From: Agriotes lineatus
Taxonomy: Eukaryota > Arthropoda > Insecta > Coleoptera > Elateridae
Direction: 5' to 3'
Length of the DNA stretch: 64,000 bases
Assembly: GCA_940337035.1 (NCBI GenBank)
Contig: CALNHX010001053.1
Location: forward strand, 62,001-126,000
Shown: one piece after another, positions 9,806 to 21,062 of the stretch
Layout of the letters: every line of letters starts with the position of its first letter
Position numbering within the stretch: the first letter of the stretch is position 1
Made by a program: the position numbers and the translations under genes
The notes under the pieces: generated by a model
Seen by the model: the letters and a program-made list of their open reading frames with translations, nothing else
Told to the model about the DNA's origin: nothing
Database searches by the model: none

Positions 9806-10840
9806 GTTTAGGTTGCGCGACCAAACGTTCTACTTTGCACTTTTGTAAAATTAACGAAGCACAAATGACGGAAAATTTACTGTTTCAAACTATGTACAGT
9901 ACTTTTTTGGTTTCCTGGCGAATTGGATGCTCCAATGCGACGAGACACCTTTAGATGGATTTTGAATGAAATAGAATGGCTCCACGAAATAGCAAATGAA
10001 ACGGCATAATATATTTATCCACGGAATGACGAGCATTGGGAGCGGACTTCACGATAAAGAATTGTCAGCATCTCCAGATTAAGGCCACTTGGAAATCTTT
10101 GGCATCTAGATCCTTCAAATTGAAAAAATGCAACACTTGCACCGGTATAAGAGGATTTTGGACACACACACCCACGCCGCCACAAAATTTCCCTAAAACT
10201 CCCCAACCACAACTGGCTTACTTATACGTATGCCGCCTATACTCACAAAAGTTCAAACCAAAAGTGTCTTCTCGACGCAACCTCCAAGCGTGCTAGCTCT
10301 TTCTCTCTCCAACTCACATAAAACGTCTTGATTGCAACCATATCGCGCCAGAATTCTACGCTTCTGCTGACACACAGTAAACAACCAAATTTCAGCCTGT
10401 TTGTCAGAAGCCAGGCAATGAGCCTCCTGTTCGAGAAAGTGAACAAGATAAGTCAACTTAAAATGTATGCCCACAAATCGCCCACGCAAAACGTGCTTTC
10501 TGAAAAGAAACTACAGACTGAACCTTTCTGTTGACGGGTTTTATAATGATTCAAAGAACCGACATAGAACTAGGTAATAGAATAAATCTTCATAAGGTAA
10601 TGGACCACCACTTAAGCTGCAAGAGATTTGCTGTTCTTACATTGAGTTCAACAAGTGTCACTGCCCCCTTGTTGCTGTGCCAAACGTTATTCGCACGGGC
10701 CGTCAGAAAAGGCGGCAAGGACCAATAATTGAAATGTATTGCGGGAACAGGAATAGTTGGAACCAAGAATGTAATAATTTATTGAATACTTTGAATGTAC
10801 CAGGGTGTCCTAACAGTTGTGTGCTTGGCAGGTGTTACAC
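9806..10840. other. Intergenic, end of duplication and unique flank
   Basis: Homology to the right copy fades near 10190 (in both copies a GCCGCC is followed by unrelated sequence). The overlapping short ORFs on both strands at 10015-10900 have no recognisable domain and are probably chance. Confidence 0.6.
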
Positions 10841-11226
10841 AAGTAGTATAACGAAGTTCGGTTCGAAACCCAGACGCGAACAGACGTGTTCTATTTTCGT
10901 GCGATAACCGTGACCGCAGTCGTCGCGATCACATAAAATATTTTCTAACTAATATTTAAGTGAATTTAATTATTAATATAATTTGGGCATTATTCATTAA
11001 ATCTGCTGCGGTCCTAGTGGCCTAGCAGTATTAATTATCAACGATGCTTAGCGTTAATGCAAATAATAAAAGTGACAGCAGCTCACTTTCTCCCGATAAC
11101 AGTTATTCTAGCAAACGATATTTATTTGAACCGAATAAACTATTAAAAGACAATCGGTTTTATATTTCCCCAAGTGCATTAAATATTAGCCCCCAAGTAA
11201 GTAATGTGCAACCATAAGAACAAGCC

Positions 11227-12213
11227 ATGGAAACTAATCAACAACCAGCTGCAAGAAAACCCAAGATACTGCCTATCTATCTGCACGAGGCTAAAAATTA
11301 CCAGCAAGTCATCAAAGATATCCAGCAAGAGGTCAAAAACGAATTTACAACAGCATATATAGGTAATTTCCTTTGTATAAACTTAACTAATACAAACGAT
11401 TACCGAAATTTAACCAAGTACTACGACACACTCAACCTCAAATATCACACATTTAAAAATCCGGAGTCCCAACCGCTTTCAGTAATATTACGAAGTATTC
11501 ACATATCTTTAACCGAAGAAGAAATAAAAAACGAATTAGCAACGCATGAACTTCCAGTTATCAAAGTGGCCAGACTTTATAACAAAGAAAAGTACCCGAT
11601 ACCCGTCTGCGCAGTTACTCTAACAAAAACTGACGAAGCCAACAAAATATTCTCTGTAAATAAATTAAATCATTGTATTATTAGCGTAGAACCTAGACGT
11701 AAATCACCAGACATTCCACAATGCTCACGTTGCCAACTTTATGGCCACACTAAAAACTATTGTAAACTCACTCCGATGTGCGTAAAATGCAAACTAAATC
11801 ACCACTATAAGGATTGCACAAAAAGCTCTGAACAAAAACCACAATGTGTAAACTGTGATGGCGAGCACCCAGCGAATTACAAAGGCTGCCCTTACTTCCA
11901 AACTGTATCACAGAAAGTAAAAAAAAATTATCCTACCCATGAAAGGCGCAGTAATCCTTTTACCTACAACCCAGAAACCTTTCCACCTCTCCCTAGTTCT
12001 TCAAATCGACCGTCTACTGACAAAACTCATCTCAACTTCAAAACATATGCTAATCCTAACCCTTCATCAAATCAAAATGATCAAAGCCAAGAGTCAACAG
12101 ACCTCATAATGTCAATATTAAAAACACTTTTACAACTTCTAACACCATACATGGATAAAATTAAAGCAGCTCTTATCACGCTCTTACCAACACTAATCAG
12201 TAATGGCCCTTAG
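11227..12213 (+). CDS. Jockey ORF1: zinc-knuckle Gag-like protein (328 aa)
   Basis: Nucleocapsid-like RNA-binding protein of the element. The N-terminal two-fifths are a PRE_C2HC-type region (SVILRSIHISLTEEEIKNEL). Three CCHC knuckles follow at about residues 163-225: CSRCQLYGHTKNYC, CVKCKLNHHYKDC and CVNCDGEHPANYKGC. After these come a Pro/Ser/Asn-rich linker and a hydrophobic C-terminal helix (LIMSILKTLLQLL). Length and order match Jockey-clade ORF1 proteins, which target telomeric or chromatin sites in some flies. The frame is intact. The stop overlaps the ORF2 start in the usual Jockey manner. Confidence 0.9.
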   Translation: METNQQPAARKPKILPIYLHEAKNYQQVIKDIQQEVKNEFTTAYIGNFLCINLTNTNDYRNLTKYYDTLNLKYHTFKNPESQPLSVILRSIHISLTEEEIKNELATHELPVIKVARLYNKEKYPIPVCAVTLTKTDEANKIFSVNKLNHCIISVEPRRKSPDIPQCSRCQLYGHTKNYCKLTPMCVKCKLNHHYKDCTKSSEQKPQCVNCDGEHPANYKGCPYFQTVSQKVKKNYPTHERRSNPFTYNPETFPPLPSSSNRPSTDKTHLNFKTYANPNPSSNQNDQSQESTDLIMSILKTLLQLLTPYMDKIKAALITLLPTLISNGP

Positions 12214-14901
12214 ACAACCAAATTACTTTAATTTAACAATCGCCAGTTGGAATGCTGATGGTATCAAAACAAAACGATCAGAACTAATCGCCTTCTTAGC
12301 AAATAACAACATTGATATTGCATGCGTTAGTGAAACTCACTTAATACAAACAGAAAGATTTAATATACCAGGATATATAACTTTTAGACATGACAGAATA
12401 GCACCCATAGCTTCAGGGGGAGTGATAATTATAGCCAAGAAAAAGTTATCAATATGCCCACTACCAAACCAAAATCTAGAAAGCCTAGAAGCTGTAGAAG
12501 CTGTCCTTCAATTCGCCAATAACAGAATTATACGAGTAACAAGCATTTATAAGCAACCCAACAAAACTCTATCTGAAACCGACCTTCAGAAACTATTTAG
12601 TTACAACGAGCCAACATATATTATTGGCGATCTAAATAGTAAAAACCAAATTTGGGGCTGCAGAGTTGACAACCCAAACGGACACCGTCTATTCAAATAT
12701 GCCGCTTCAAACGCAATACAAATATCAGCTCCTGACGAGCCTACACATTACCCCTATCGTAATGACCACCTACCTGATATTTTGAGTTTAATTTTACACA
12801 AAAATGGAGCAGTTCCTATGACACAATATGTTACAACCGACCTTGACTCGGACCACAGACCGATAATTATCTCACACTCAAAACCACCACACCTCACTGA
12901 AAAAAATCCAAGACTCATCAATGGCCGCGTAGATTGGGAAACCTTTCAACAAAAACTAGAGAACATACTGCAATGTCCCATTATTCATACTCAAATTGAT
13001 ATCAACGATACAGTTACAAATCTCCAAGACGCTACCAAGCTGTCAATACAAGAAGCCACAACAATCCAACGACGTCAGAGTAAACCAAATTATCTCCAAC
13101 CACCTAGAGAAATTCTGAAATTAATACAAGAGAAAAACCGGATTAGAAGAGACTGGCAGAGAAGTAGAGATCCCAATTTAAAACACCAACTTAATCAATT
13201 AATAAGACAGGTCAAACTTGCTTTAGAAACTCACAAGATAAACTCATATCAAACATATATAAAAGAATTACAACCCAATGACCCCTCGATGTGTCAGGCG
13301 TATACTTAGAATATCTCTTACCCCAACCGCCCTAAAAGATGGCAACGTTGTAATCACCACTGACAAAGGGAAATGTGAAGTCTTTGCAAACTATCTCGAA
13401 GGAGTGTTCACTACAGTAAATAATCAGAACAATGCAGATATAACCACACAATTTGAGGATCAGATTACAACAAGCTCGCAGAATCCTCCAGGGAACATCA
13501 ATCCAATCACACCAGCAGAGATAGCATACCTTATTAAAAACCTACCAAATAAAAAGTCGCCAGGCCACGACGGAATAACAAACATAATTCTAAAAAAACT
13601 TCCAAAAAAAGCAATTTGCTATTTAACAGCAATTTTTAACGGTTGCCTTAGAATTGGTTATTTCCTTGACTCATGGAAAATCGCTCATATTATCTTGTTT
13701 AATAAGCCAGGAAAAACAGCACAAGACCCAGCAAATTACAGACCAATAAGTTTACTAACAACCTTCTCTAAACTACTAGAAAGATGCATCCTAACCAGAT
13801 TAAACACAGAATTGAGCAATAACAATACTATTCCCAACTTTCAGTTCGGATTTAGATCAAAACATTCGACCACTCACCAGTTGGCTAGAATAACCGAAAT
13901 CATCGAAAGAGGCTATGAAGCCAAACAACACACTCTCACAGTATTCATTGATATAGCCAAAGCTTTTAACACTGTCTGGACTCTGGGGCTATGACACAAG
14001 TTAATAACAATAAATTTACCAAAATATTTATTTTTAATATTGAAGTCATTTCTAGACAACAGGAAGTTCCAAGTAAGGATTAATAATACTATGTCCACGA
14101 TGAAAAATATAGCAGCAGGAATACCCCAGAGATCTATACTAGGTCCAACCCTGTACAACATATTTCTGCATGACATTCCCCAAGCATTGCTATGTACGCT
14201 GACGACACAGCAATTATTACACAAAATGAAGACATAAACATCGCTGCAGAAAATCTCCAGACCACCTTGGATGAATTAAATAACTGGCTTGAAAATGGAA
14301 CATCACTCTAAATTCAAGTAAATGTGAAGCAAAAATATTCACCCTACGATACCCTACACCACCCCCGGAAATTGTAATTAACAATGAACGCCTTCCTTGG
14401 AACCCACCTGACCAAGGAGTAAAATACCTAGGAGTATATTTGGATAAAAAATTAACATTTAAACTACACATTAATAAAAAATTAAATGAATGCCATTCAA
14501 AACTCTCTCAATTGTACCCTATAATTAATCGAAAATCGCCGTTAAGTTATAAGTGTGGTGTTCTTATCTATAAATCTATTCTTAGATCCACGCTAACCTA
14601 TGCCTGCACCATTTGGGGAGCAGCATCTAACATAACTATAAAAAAAGTGCAAGTGTTCCAAAATAAAATTCTTCGAATCATTACAAATGCCCCCTGGTTT
14701 GTCCGTAATCAACAGTTACATAGGGAACTAGAAATTCCTACCATACAAACATCTATTAAAAACTGCATTAGAACATTTAACAATAAATTAAGTGAGTGTC
14801 CAGGTGCGGTTGCTTATGAACTGGGAAATAGACACATCCACAGACGGTTAAAGCGTAAACTGCCACAAGATCTGCTTACTGATGAAGAATCCAGCGAATG
14901 A
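12203..14901 (+). pseudogene. Jockey ORF2 (endonuclease-RT), broken
   Basis: The endonuclease domain reads from 12203 (IASWNADGIKTKRSEL, SETHL, YIIGDLNSKNQIWG, DSDHRPIII) to a frameshift near 13290. RT motifs continue in the next frame (NYRPISLLTTFSKLLER, FQFGFRSKHST, FIDIAKAFNTVW) to a stop at 13994. Further frame changes follow: motif B reads IPQRSILGP instead of the usual VPQGS, and YADD is recoverable only in another frame near 14195-14215. The C-terminus (14440-14901) reads LTYACTIWGAAS and ITNAPWFVRN. At least three frame changes, a motif-A Asp to Asn change and a motif-B Gly to Arg change make this copy dead. Confidence 0.9.
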
Positions 14902-15023
14902 GGACTTCTTTGGAACTTACCTCTTCACGTCAATACAGTGACTAGTGATATTAAATAACAGTTCTGTGTATAGCTATACTAGCTGATCCGGTGTTAAAAC
15001 TAATTTAAAAAAAAAGTAGTATA

Positions 15024-16376
15024 CCACTCTTGGAAAGTTGTTTTTACTGTCGGAAATTGAAACACCATCGTCTGTGAGGACTTTAAAAAATAAAATAATG
15101 TTTATTTTTGCTTTAACTGAGGAATAGATAAAAGTTATTAAAATTTTACACATAGTTCAGGCTTTACCCTTGACGAAAATGGAGCCTAACAGATGCCGGG
15201 CAAATGATCTAATAGATATCAAAATAGGTGATAAGCGCCTCGTATATCATCCAGCCGCGAGCAAATTCGAGGCGTTTTTCCGTGGCTGAACGGAACTAAG
15301 GATCGGGTTGCACCCGCGCTGCTGCGAAGCGTTGAAATTGCTTTCGTAGGCGCTGAAATCGCCGTAATTTCGAATGCCACCGTTTGCAGTGTTTCTTTTA
15401 TTTGAGAATTAATGTCATTCTCATTACCAAGTGTTTCCTTTTATTGTTTCAATATTATTAGGAATGTTAAGACATTTTTACTTCTAGTTTTCTTTGATTT
15501 TGCAAAATGGTTAGTGTCACAATGTCCACATGCAAAGGAAGTTCTGGGTAAAGCTCTTTACACATTTTTTATGTATTGTAATCATTATGCTACATTTTCA
15601 TCCTTTAGGTATATTTTTTTCAAGGAGATGCTTCCAAGTTCTTTCCTTTCGTATTTTATTAGTTTTCTCCTGGTGATATGCTATTACTTTTTTTCCAATC
15701 TATATTTCTTTACTAGTTCTATCGATGCACTCATCATTTACATAATACTAATCCTCCGCTTCCATATTTTCGGTTAAATTTTATATTTTATAGAGATTGC
15801 TAATCGTTCTACTAAAAATGTTATAGTTTAAATCACTTCTGGCTTGGTGTAATAATTTGGTTGTGTCGTCTTCTAGAGATGTTCAATTATCCTAATTTTA
15901 TTGAGTAGTTTGGTGGCATATTCTTGACTATTTTTGCTGTTAATTACCTATTAGGTATTAGGTATTTGTGTTCTTTCTGTTTGCAAATACAAAGTCGATG
16001 CAGCATATAATTATTTAACCTCTCGTGTTCTGCAATGTTTTTTATACCCGGCTCACTCTACTTGTGATTCTGAGCAGGCTTTGCATGTGCATTTTTCTAA
16101 CGGGGTAAACACAGTTGGTAATAAAATAAAACCAAAGTTATAGCAAAATTTGACAGTTCATCATTATTCGTTCGTCAACTGAAGTAACTTTGTTGAAAAT
16201 AACATACATAATTGACTCTTCCAGTTCAGCAAGATGCCACGAATGGTTTATTCATAAGCTATAAATGTCAATGTCATTTTGACACTAGTAACCTTTTATA
16301 ACTAAATAAGTAGTATACTGGTAAAAGTGTTTATATTCAAGGCATGCTCAGAATTACAAATTGAGTGAATGTGGTA
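15024..16376. other. Intergenic, no gene seen
   Basis: 15140-15400 is a locally GC-richer patch of unknown origin. A 121-codon open frame at 15412-15777 is Phe/Ile/Tyr-rich without family features, and I treat it as chance in AT-rich DNA. Confidence 0.55.
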
Positions 16377-16378
16377 TA

Positions 16379-16948
16379 CAGGGTGTAGAAATGCTTTACG
16401 TACCATTAGGATTCCAATGCTAATTTTTTCATATGGAAATATTTGCTTCCCTAACTATTTTAGAGCAAACTTGTATGGAAGTTTTTTGTACAGAAAAAAA
16501 TTCTGTATCCATTTATGACAGCATTTGTCATTTTACATTTCGGGAAACCGAAAATTTAAAGCAACAAATTACTATTTTTAGACAAATCAGTGGTGCCTTG
16601 AAATTATTGAAGCATCTCAAAGCATCAACAAATTAGTTTGTTGTTTATTTGATTGCATCTGTCAAATGTAGCGGCAACGATGGCACTTATTGCACCTGAT
16701 CTGCTTCCAGCATACCACCACTTCACAATTTGCACTGATTTTTGAAAAAATGATAATTCTAGTTTCTTTCATCATTAGATTTTCTGACGTAAAATGACAA
16801 AAATGATGGCATAAATAGGTGCAGAATTGTTTGCTCTACAAAAAACCTGTTGACAAGTTTGCTCTAAAATAATTAGGGAAGCAAATATTGTCATATGAAA
16901 AAATTACCATTGAAAACCCTATGGTGCGTAAAGCATTTCTACACCCTG
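16379..16948. mobile_element. TA-flanked inverted-repeat element (CAGGGTGT ends)
   Basis: TA CAGGGTGTAGAAATGCTTTACG at the left is mirrored by CGTAAAGCATTTCTACACCCTG TA at the right. Further inside, TTGCTTCCCTAA with AGAGCAAAC is mirrored by its complement, so the arms exceed 80 bp. TA duplication and 570 bp length fit a Tc1/mariner-superfamily MITE. No transposase is visible. Confidence 0.88.
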
Positions 16949-17103
16949 TATGTTGAATTTTATCATCGAAAAACGTGTTGTTGATCCTTATTGCATTATT
17001 TATGCAGCATTAGCAATTCTCCGTTTTCATTGTGTGCTTCCCAATTAAATCGTTGTTTGGTGCTTGGTATGATGTTGGTACCTATTTTTCCATTATTTAA
17101 CTA

Positions 17104-17652
17104 CAGGGTTTGCCATAGCAGTGTTACCATTTTTAACACTAAATCTCTTTTGAACAAAACATATACATTTTTAATTCCTATCATAAATTTTTCCACATCC
17201 CTTTGGATATGATATTTCAATAGTGACAGCTAACAAATGGATCGCTGGCCTTTGCAAGCAAGAACGTTTTTGTTGTCGAGAAATTTTGCAAATTTGCAGT
17301 CACTTACTGCAACACAACGTGCGTTTCGTGCGGAATTTGGAGATCGAGGCAGAGGGGATGCACCATCTCGACTGATCATTCTCAGATGGACCAGGAAATG
17401 GCAAGATCAAGGGTCCTTTCGATACAAAAAAGGGTTGGGTCGCAGAGGAAATGTTACGACTAGTCATGGTGATTTTCCCTCAACACCTTCAAGCTTGCGT
17501 TACAGAAAATGGTGGTAATTTGAAAAATTCTATCTTTAAGTCATAGAAACCCAGTTGCGTATTACACAATTTATGATAAAAATTAAAAATGTATTGTTTT
17601 ATTTAAAAAATATTTAGTGTTAAAAATGGTAACATTGCTATGCCTAACCCTG
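17104..17652. mobile_element. Internally deleted mariner-like element with 44-bp inverted repeats
   Basis: Terminal repeats of about 44 bp with three or four mismatches (CAGGGTT...GCCATAGCAGTGTTACC against its complement) are bounded by TA. The interior keeps the first part of a transposase (17237-17518), so this is a 549-bp deletion derivative. Confidence 0.88.
17237..17518 (+). pseudogene. Transposase N-terminal fragment (DUF4817-like HTH)
   Basis: A 93-codon frame begins MDRWPLQARTFLLSRNF and contains TQRAFRAEFGDRGRGDAPSR, then ILRWTRKWQDQGSF. This is the pattern of the N-terminal helix-turn-helix (DUF4817) of insect mariner-like transposases, which bind the terminal repeats. The catalytic DDE domain is absent, since the right inverted repeat follows at once. 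I assign the family from pattern memory. Confidence 0.65.
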
Positions 17653-17659
17653 TAGTTTG

Positions 17660-18060
17660 TCATTGTTGATTGAGTTTGGTATCTAATGTACGTCGTCATA
17701 AACAGTTTTTTTCTGGTTATTATTATGCGAATTTAAATGTATGACATATATGTTTCTCTCATGGCACCTTCAGGGTCCTAACAATCAGAATTTGGGCTGT
17801 GTGCGAGCATCGAAATAGGCTCTCACTTTTTATTAACTCATTTACACGTAGGACATAGCAGAATACAATTTTCTGATGTGATTTTTTTATTAATTGATAA
17901 AAATGTATTACCAAATAAAAAATCTGGTGTGATACACGCAACTTCCTTCTACAGTGATTTTATAATTAGTAAAAACATTGTTTTTAGTTTACCCACTACA
18001 CAATACAAAAAACACAAAAAAAAATAAGAAATAAACCCGTGTATTCAACTAGAAAATTAC
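17660..18060. repeat. Dispersed repeat, copy 1
   Basis: The block from AAATCTGGTGTGATACAC (near 17920) through CAACTTCC, CAGTGATTTTATAAT and CCTATCTCACATCAATAC recurs at 33170-33470 with insertions. The segment about 17760-17820 (GCATCGAAATAG) resembles 33815. It is an interspersed family of unknown class without coding capacity. Confidence 0.6.
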
Positions 18061-18204
18061 CTATCTCACATCAATACACATGCACGCACGCAGCACGCAC
18101 GCACGCAGCACAACATTATTTGTAGTAACCATAAAGAAACTTATTGCTTTGTTTATTCATGTATGGCAATTGTATATGAGTGATACCTGATACTCATGTC
18201 TTAA

Positions 18205-18296
18205 ACTTCCAAGCTCGTTTTCATGCATTCAGCCAGGCAAAATCCGATTACTCATTTTGCTAGTCTGCCGCTTTAACAGCTAGACCACGCCGGCTG
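18205..18296 (-). mobile_element. Decayed tRNA-like SINE fragment
   Basis: The - strand reads GCCGGCGTGGTCTAGCTGTT followed by AAAGCGGCAGACT, a good tRNA A-box context. The B box is poor, so a functional tRNA is unlikely. Confidence 0.35.
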
Positions 18297-18479
18297 AGCA
18301 TTTGGGTCGCTTCTGGCTCTATATAAGGGAGACGTCAATAGCTGCATATTTCTATTCATGTTACGATATTTACGATGCATCTGTTGGCTTCAATTTCAAT
18401 TAATGGTAAAAACCTAAACTACGTGACAATTATGATATTTATATATCACTGCGTTAAAGCAGATATTTAATTGTTTAAG

Positions 18480-18795
18480 GTGTTTAGTGAGTATATGTTT
18501 GGTTTTGAGCAAGGTAGACATATAATCTTCATTCAAAATATCGTCTTCTTTCAAAAAATACTTTTTGAGCTATACCGCCAACAGACAGATGGGGAGACGA
18601 ACAGATGGACAGACGGGCAGACAGACAGACGAACAGACGGATAGATAGACAAATGAAATTGAGAAAACCTGTTTTTCGTTACCTAGGGATTCTGAAAGAT
18701 GAAAATCTGAAGAAATCTCGAAAGGTGTTTTTTTTTTCACAATTACAATAGTTGCTTCGTGTTCTAGACGAGGAAAATCAGGATATATTGACATT
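18480..18795 (-). repeat. Dispersed repeat with (GACA)n microsatellite, copy A
   Basis: A run of GACA/GACG tetranucleotides at about 18585-18650 is flanked by AAAATATCGTCTTC and TTTTTGAGCTATAC on one side, and by AGAAATCTCGAAAG and GTTCTAGACGAGG on the other. The same order recurs at 32555-32790, so the microsatellite is internal to an interspersed element. The open frame across it is not a gene. Confidence 0.7.
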
Positions 18796-19139
18796 TGGAG
18801 GTACATAAGAGAATAAATAAACTACTGCCAACATTTTACTTATAGTCTGTAAATAAATGGTATGTGTAGATCAATATTAAATTCATCATTTCTCTCTGGT
18901 ATATATTTGATTCATCGTATGCAATGCATGTATTGTTGATTATCCGGGTCTAAAATTTGTAAGTATTTTTTCAATATAAGGTTTTTTTTATATTCTATAG
19001 GATACTTTAAGCAGCTTTGATAATTATAATACCTTATTCATAGTACTTATAAATAGAGACAACTATACTTAATCTTACCATTCCTCTTGCATTTTTTTTT
19101 CTTCTTTCAAATGCTTAGTATAAATAGGAAACGTTAATT

Positions 19140-19445
19140 AAAACAAATTTAAAACGGAAAATTTCCTGGAAATTTATAGCGATGTTAAAGATAACGATAA
19201 GGAAAGCCGCATTAGTAGTCAGAACGGCAAGTGAAATCACGAATAGTTTTAAAATAAGGAAGAGGCCTAATCAGCATTTCTGTTTAATGCAGCTCAAGGG
19301 AAAATCGTCCCAAATATAGATAATGGGGCGATAAGCACCAGAAGAACAGCTTATGCAGGCAATTTGGCAATAGTAAGCAGATCAACCAAAGTACTTATAC
19401 ATAGTAAAATAAAAGAAGGAGATACAATATCAAGAACAAGGGTGT
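19140..19445 (+). mobile_element. RTE-type reverse transcriptase remnant
   Basis: A short in-frame stretch reads LFNAAQGKIVPNIDNGA, then TAYAGNLAIVSRS, the place of the RTE LFNxxLExIV and AYADDLAIISRS motifs. Both catalytic Asp residues of the YADD box are lost. Upstream sequence from about 19180 reads KAALVVRTASEITNSF in a shifted frame. It is a decayed fragment. Confidence 0.6.
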
Positions 19446-19564
19446 TTCAAGTGAACAAGAAAAAGACAAAATATATTAAATATGGGAGAAAGATAGAAAC
19501 TGAAAGATATAATCCAAATAGTTATTTACTATACAACTAATGTTATGTGAGTAGTCACCATTAG

Positions 19565-19935
19565 AGAAAAGGCTGGACCCATGAGGCCGTAGGGAGTTTG
19601 GGATAATTTTCTCGTGTGGGTAATACCTCATAAATCTACACGTGCAGTACAGCAACAGTCCCGGGTGCTGTAGCTTGAACAAGCGTCCACGTTCGATCCA
19701 TAGAGTTAAGCAACACTCTTTCTGGTCAGAATGGATGTCAGTTCCACGGCTGCATCTCGTGGTGCCTCGTGGTACGGCTGCCACGCAAATAGTTGGTCCC
19801 GGATGTCATAATAACATCATGACAGTCGTTAGTGGGGTTGGAAGTCCCCATAAAATGTACAGCGACGCCTATAATTGGCCTAACGGCTGTTGGCTGAGTA
19901 CTAAAATAAATAAACAAATAAATAAAGTTTATCCA
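19565..19935 (+). mobile_element. 5S rRNA-derived SINE-like element
   Basis: At 19687-19745 the sequence CGTTCGATCC, then GAGTTAAGCAACACTC, then GGTCAGAATGGATG follows the order and spacing of the internal control region of 5S rRNA (CGTCCGATC, AATTAAGCAGCGTC, GGTTAGTACTTGGATG). A non-5S body of about 150 bp and an AATAAATAAACAAAT tail follow, which is the plan of SINE3-type elements. It is too diverged to be a 5S gene. Confidence 0.65.
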
Positions 19936-19984
19936 CAGCTCTCAATAAATTTAGGAGAAGCATCAAAGACAAAACTTTAGTTTG

Positions 19985-20880
19985 AAATCACAGTACCTGT
20001 TTGTTTTCACTTTTTCGTTTACCAGGTGACATCGAAATACAGATGACATTAAACATTATTGCGTAAACCAAAACTCAGTAGTTAAATAATGGTAATCAAA
20101 AAGTCATTTGTTAGTTGTAATTTTTAATTAATATTTTTTGTTTCTTTGTAGCGTGTATTTAAAGTTTAGAATTCCAGTTTTAGTTTAAATTTATTTTGTG
20201 TAGTGGACTGTATTCTTCGAGTTGTGGCACGCCTGTATTCCAGCATGTGGTCGAGTTTCCTAGAAACCTTAAAATTTTAGAGCCCTCTCGTTCAACCCCC
20301 AAGAAGGTCCGTCGTTCCTAAAATTAATTAGTCTCCAACCGTCGAAGAGTGAACAGCTCTTGCTTGTTATTGCCGACTAATTCAATTTGCGCACATACTT
20401 CGTTTCTTCGTCGTGAATTACGAGTCTATCTTGTATTGGGTGTTCGAATCCCCCATTAAGCGTTACAAAACCACTTGCCTCCGATACCTATATGAACCTG
20501 TACCTGGGAAGGATTAAAGGTAAGTGTTTGTTTATAGTCCACTTGTTGTTTATTTGTATGGTCGCGTCGTAGTTAATCGTTCATCACTTGTGTGTAATGT
20601 TGACAATGTGATAGTTAAAATCGCTATAGCTATAGGGCGTTTATCGAAAGGCATTGGCTAAAATAAATAATTGCAGCTTAGTAAATAACTACTGCTACCT
20701 AGTATAAAATAAACAACTGAAATTAGGATAATAAAGAAATAGAGCAAGCCTCCATGCCGGATATAAACGGTAGGTACTTATCGATCAAACTTTCGCTATA
20801 ATATAAAAAAGTAAATTAAAAAATCAAATTAAAAATATGTAGCGTCGTTATAAGATCTACAGTAACATATACGATGGAAA
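19985..20880. other. Intergenic, no gene seen
   Basis: 20200-20530 is GC-richer (GTGGCACGCCTG, GGTCGAGTTTCC, GTTCGAATCCCCC) and may be an old LTR or SINE, but I found no ends. The rest is AT-rich and featureless. Confidence 0.5.
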
Positions 20881-20884
20881 TAAG

Positions 20885-21062
20885 AAGTAGTCGAAAAAAA
20901 CACGAAAAATAACTACGATAACATGAATATAAATTAATAAGAACCATATTAGGTCCAAACAAAAATTTAATAAAGACGAATATAGACAACTAATCAACTT
21001 TGAAATAGAAACGAAAATAAAGTATTCCGATAAAATAACGGATTGCTATGAATATGGCTTAA
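20885..21062 (+). mobile_element. RTE-like remnant upstream of Gr B
   Basis: AGAACCATATTAGGTCC, then ACGAATATAGACAACTAAT, aligns with 58655-58725 upstream of Gr D and with position 1 upstream of Gr A. It decodes as the same decayed LINE C-terminus. It sits about 150-300 bp before the receptor start in every case, so it was present before the Gr A/B/D ancestors duplicated. Confidence 0.6.

Larger units (their letters stand above)
1..10190 (+). repeat. Segmental duplication, left copy (contains Gr A)
   Basis: Bases from position 1 align collinearly with bases from 58720, so the duplication already extends beyond the left edge of the window. The match covers the RTE-like remnant, the Gr gene, its 3' flank, a second LINE remnant, a SINE-like segment and unique flank, and fades near 10190 (63890 in the other copy). 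Differences are mostly single bases plus clean indels: the LINE at 740-4794, the intronic block at about 5445-5945 and the inverted-repeat transposon at 7534-8317 are here only. The 62052-62436 block is only in the right copy. Identity looks well above 90 percent by eye; I did not compute it. Confidence 0.95.
10851..15013 (+). mobile_element. Jockey-clade LINE, full length, inactivated
   Basis: The element is flanked by the 10-bp direct repeat AAGTAGTATA (10841-10850 and 15014-15023) and ends in an A9 tract just before the right repeat. This gives a 4.16-kb full-length insertion. The order is: 5' UTR (10851-11226, GC-richer, starting ACGAAGTTCGGTTCG), ORF1 (11227-12213), ORF2 overlapping ORF1 by 11 bp (from 12203), and a short 3' UTR. 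ORF1 is open but ORF2 is broken several times. Confidence 0.92.

Noticed and set aside
10015..10907. Cluster of overlapping 65-86 codon ORFs on both strands
   Set aside because: Mutually overlapping in conflicting frames, no domain, at the fading edge of the duplication.
15412..15777. 121-codon hydrophobic ORF as a membrane protein gene
   Set aside because: Phe/Tyr/Ile-rich translation expected of T-rich DNA; no family features or neighbouring exons.
18205..18296. Functional tRNA gene on the - strand
   Set aside because: Good A-box context only; T-arm and acceptor stem do not form.
19687..19745. 5S rRNA gene
   Set aside because: Too diverged and fused to an unrelated body and A-rich tail; fits a SINE better.
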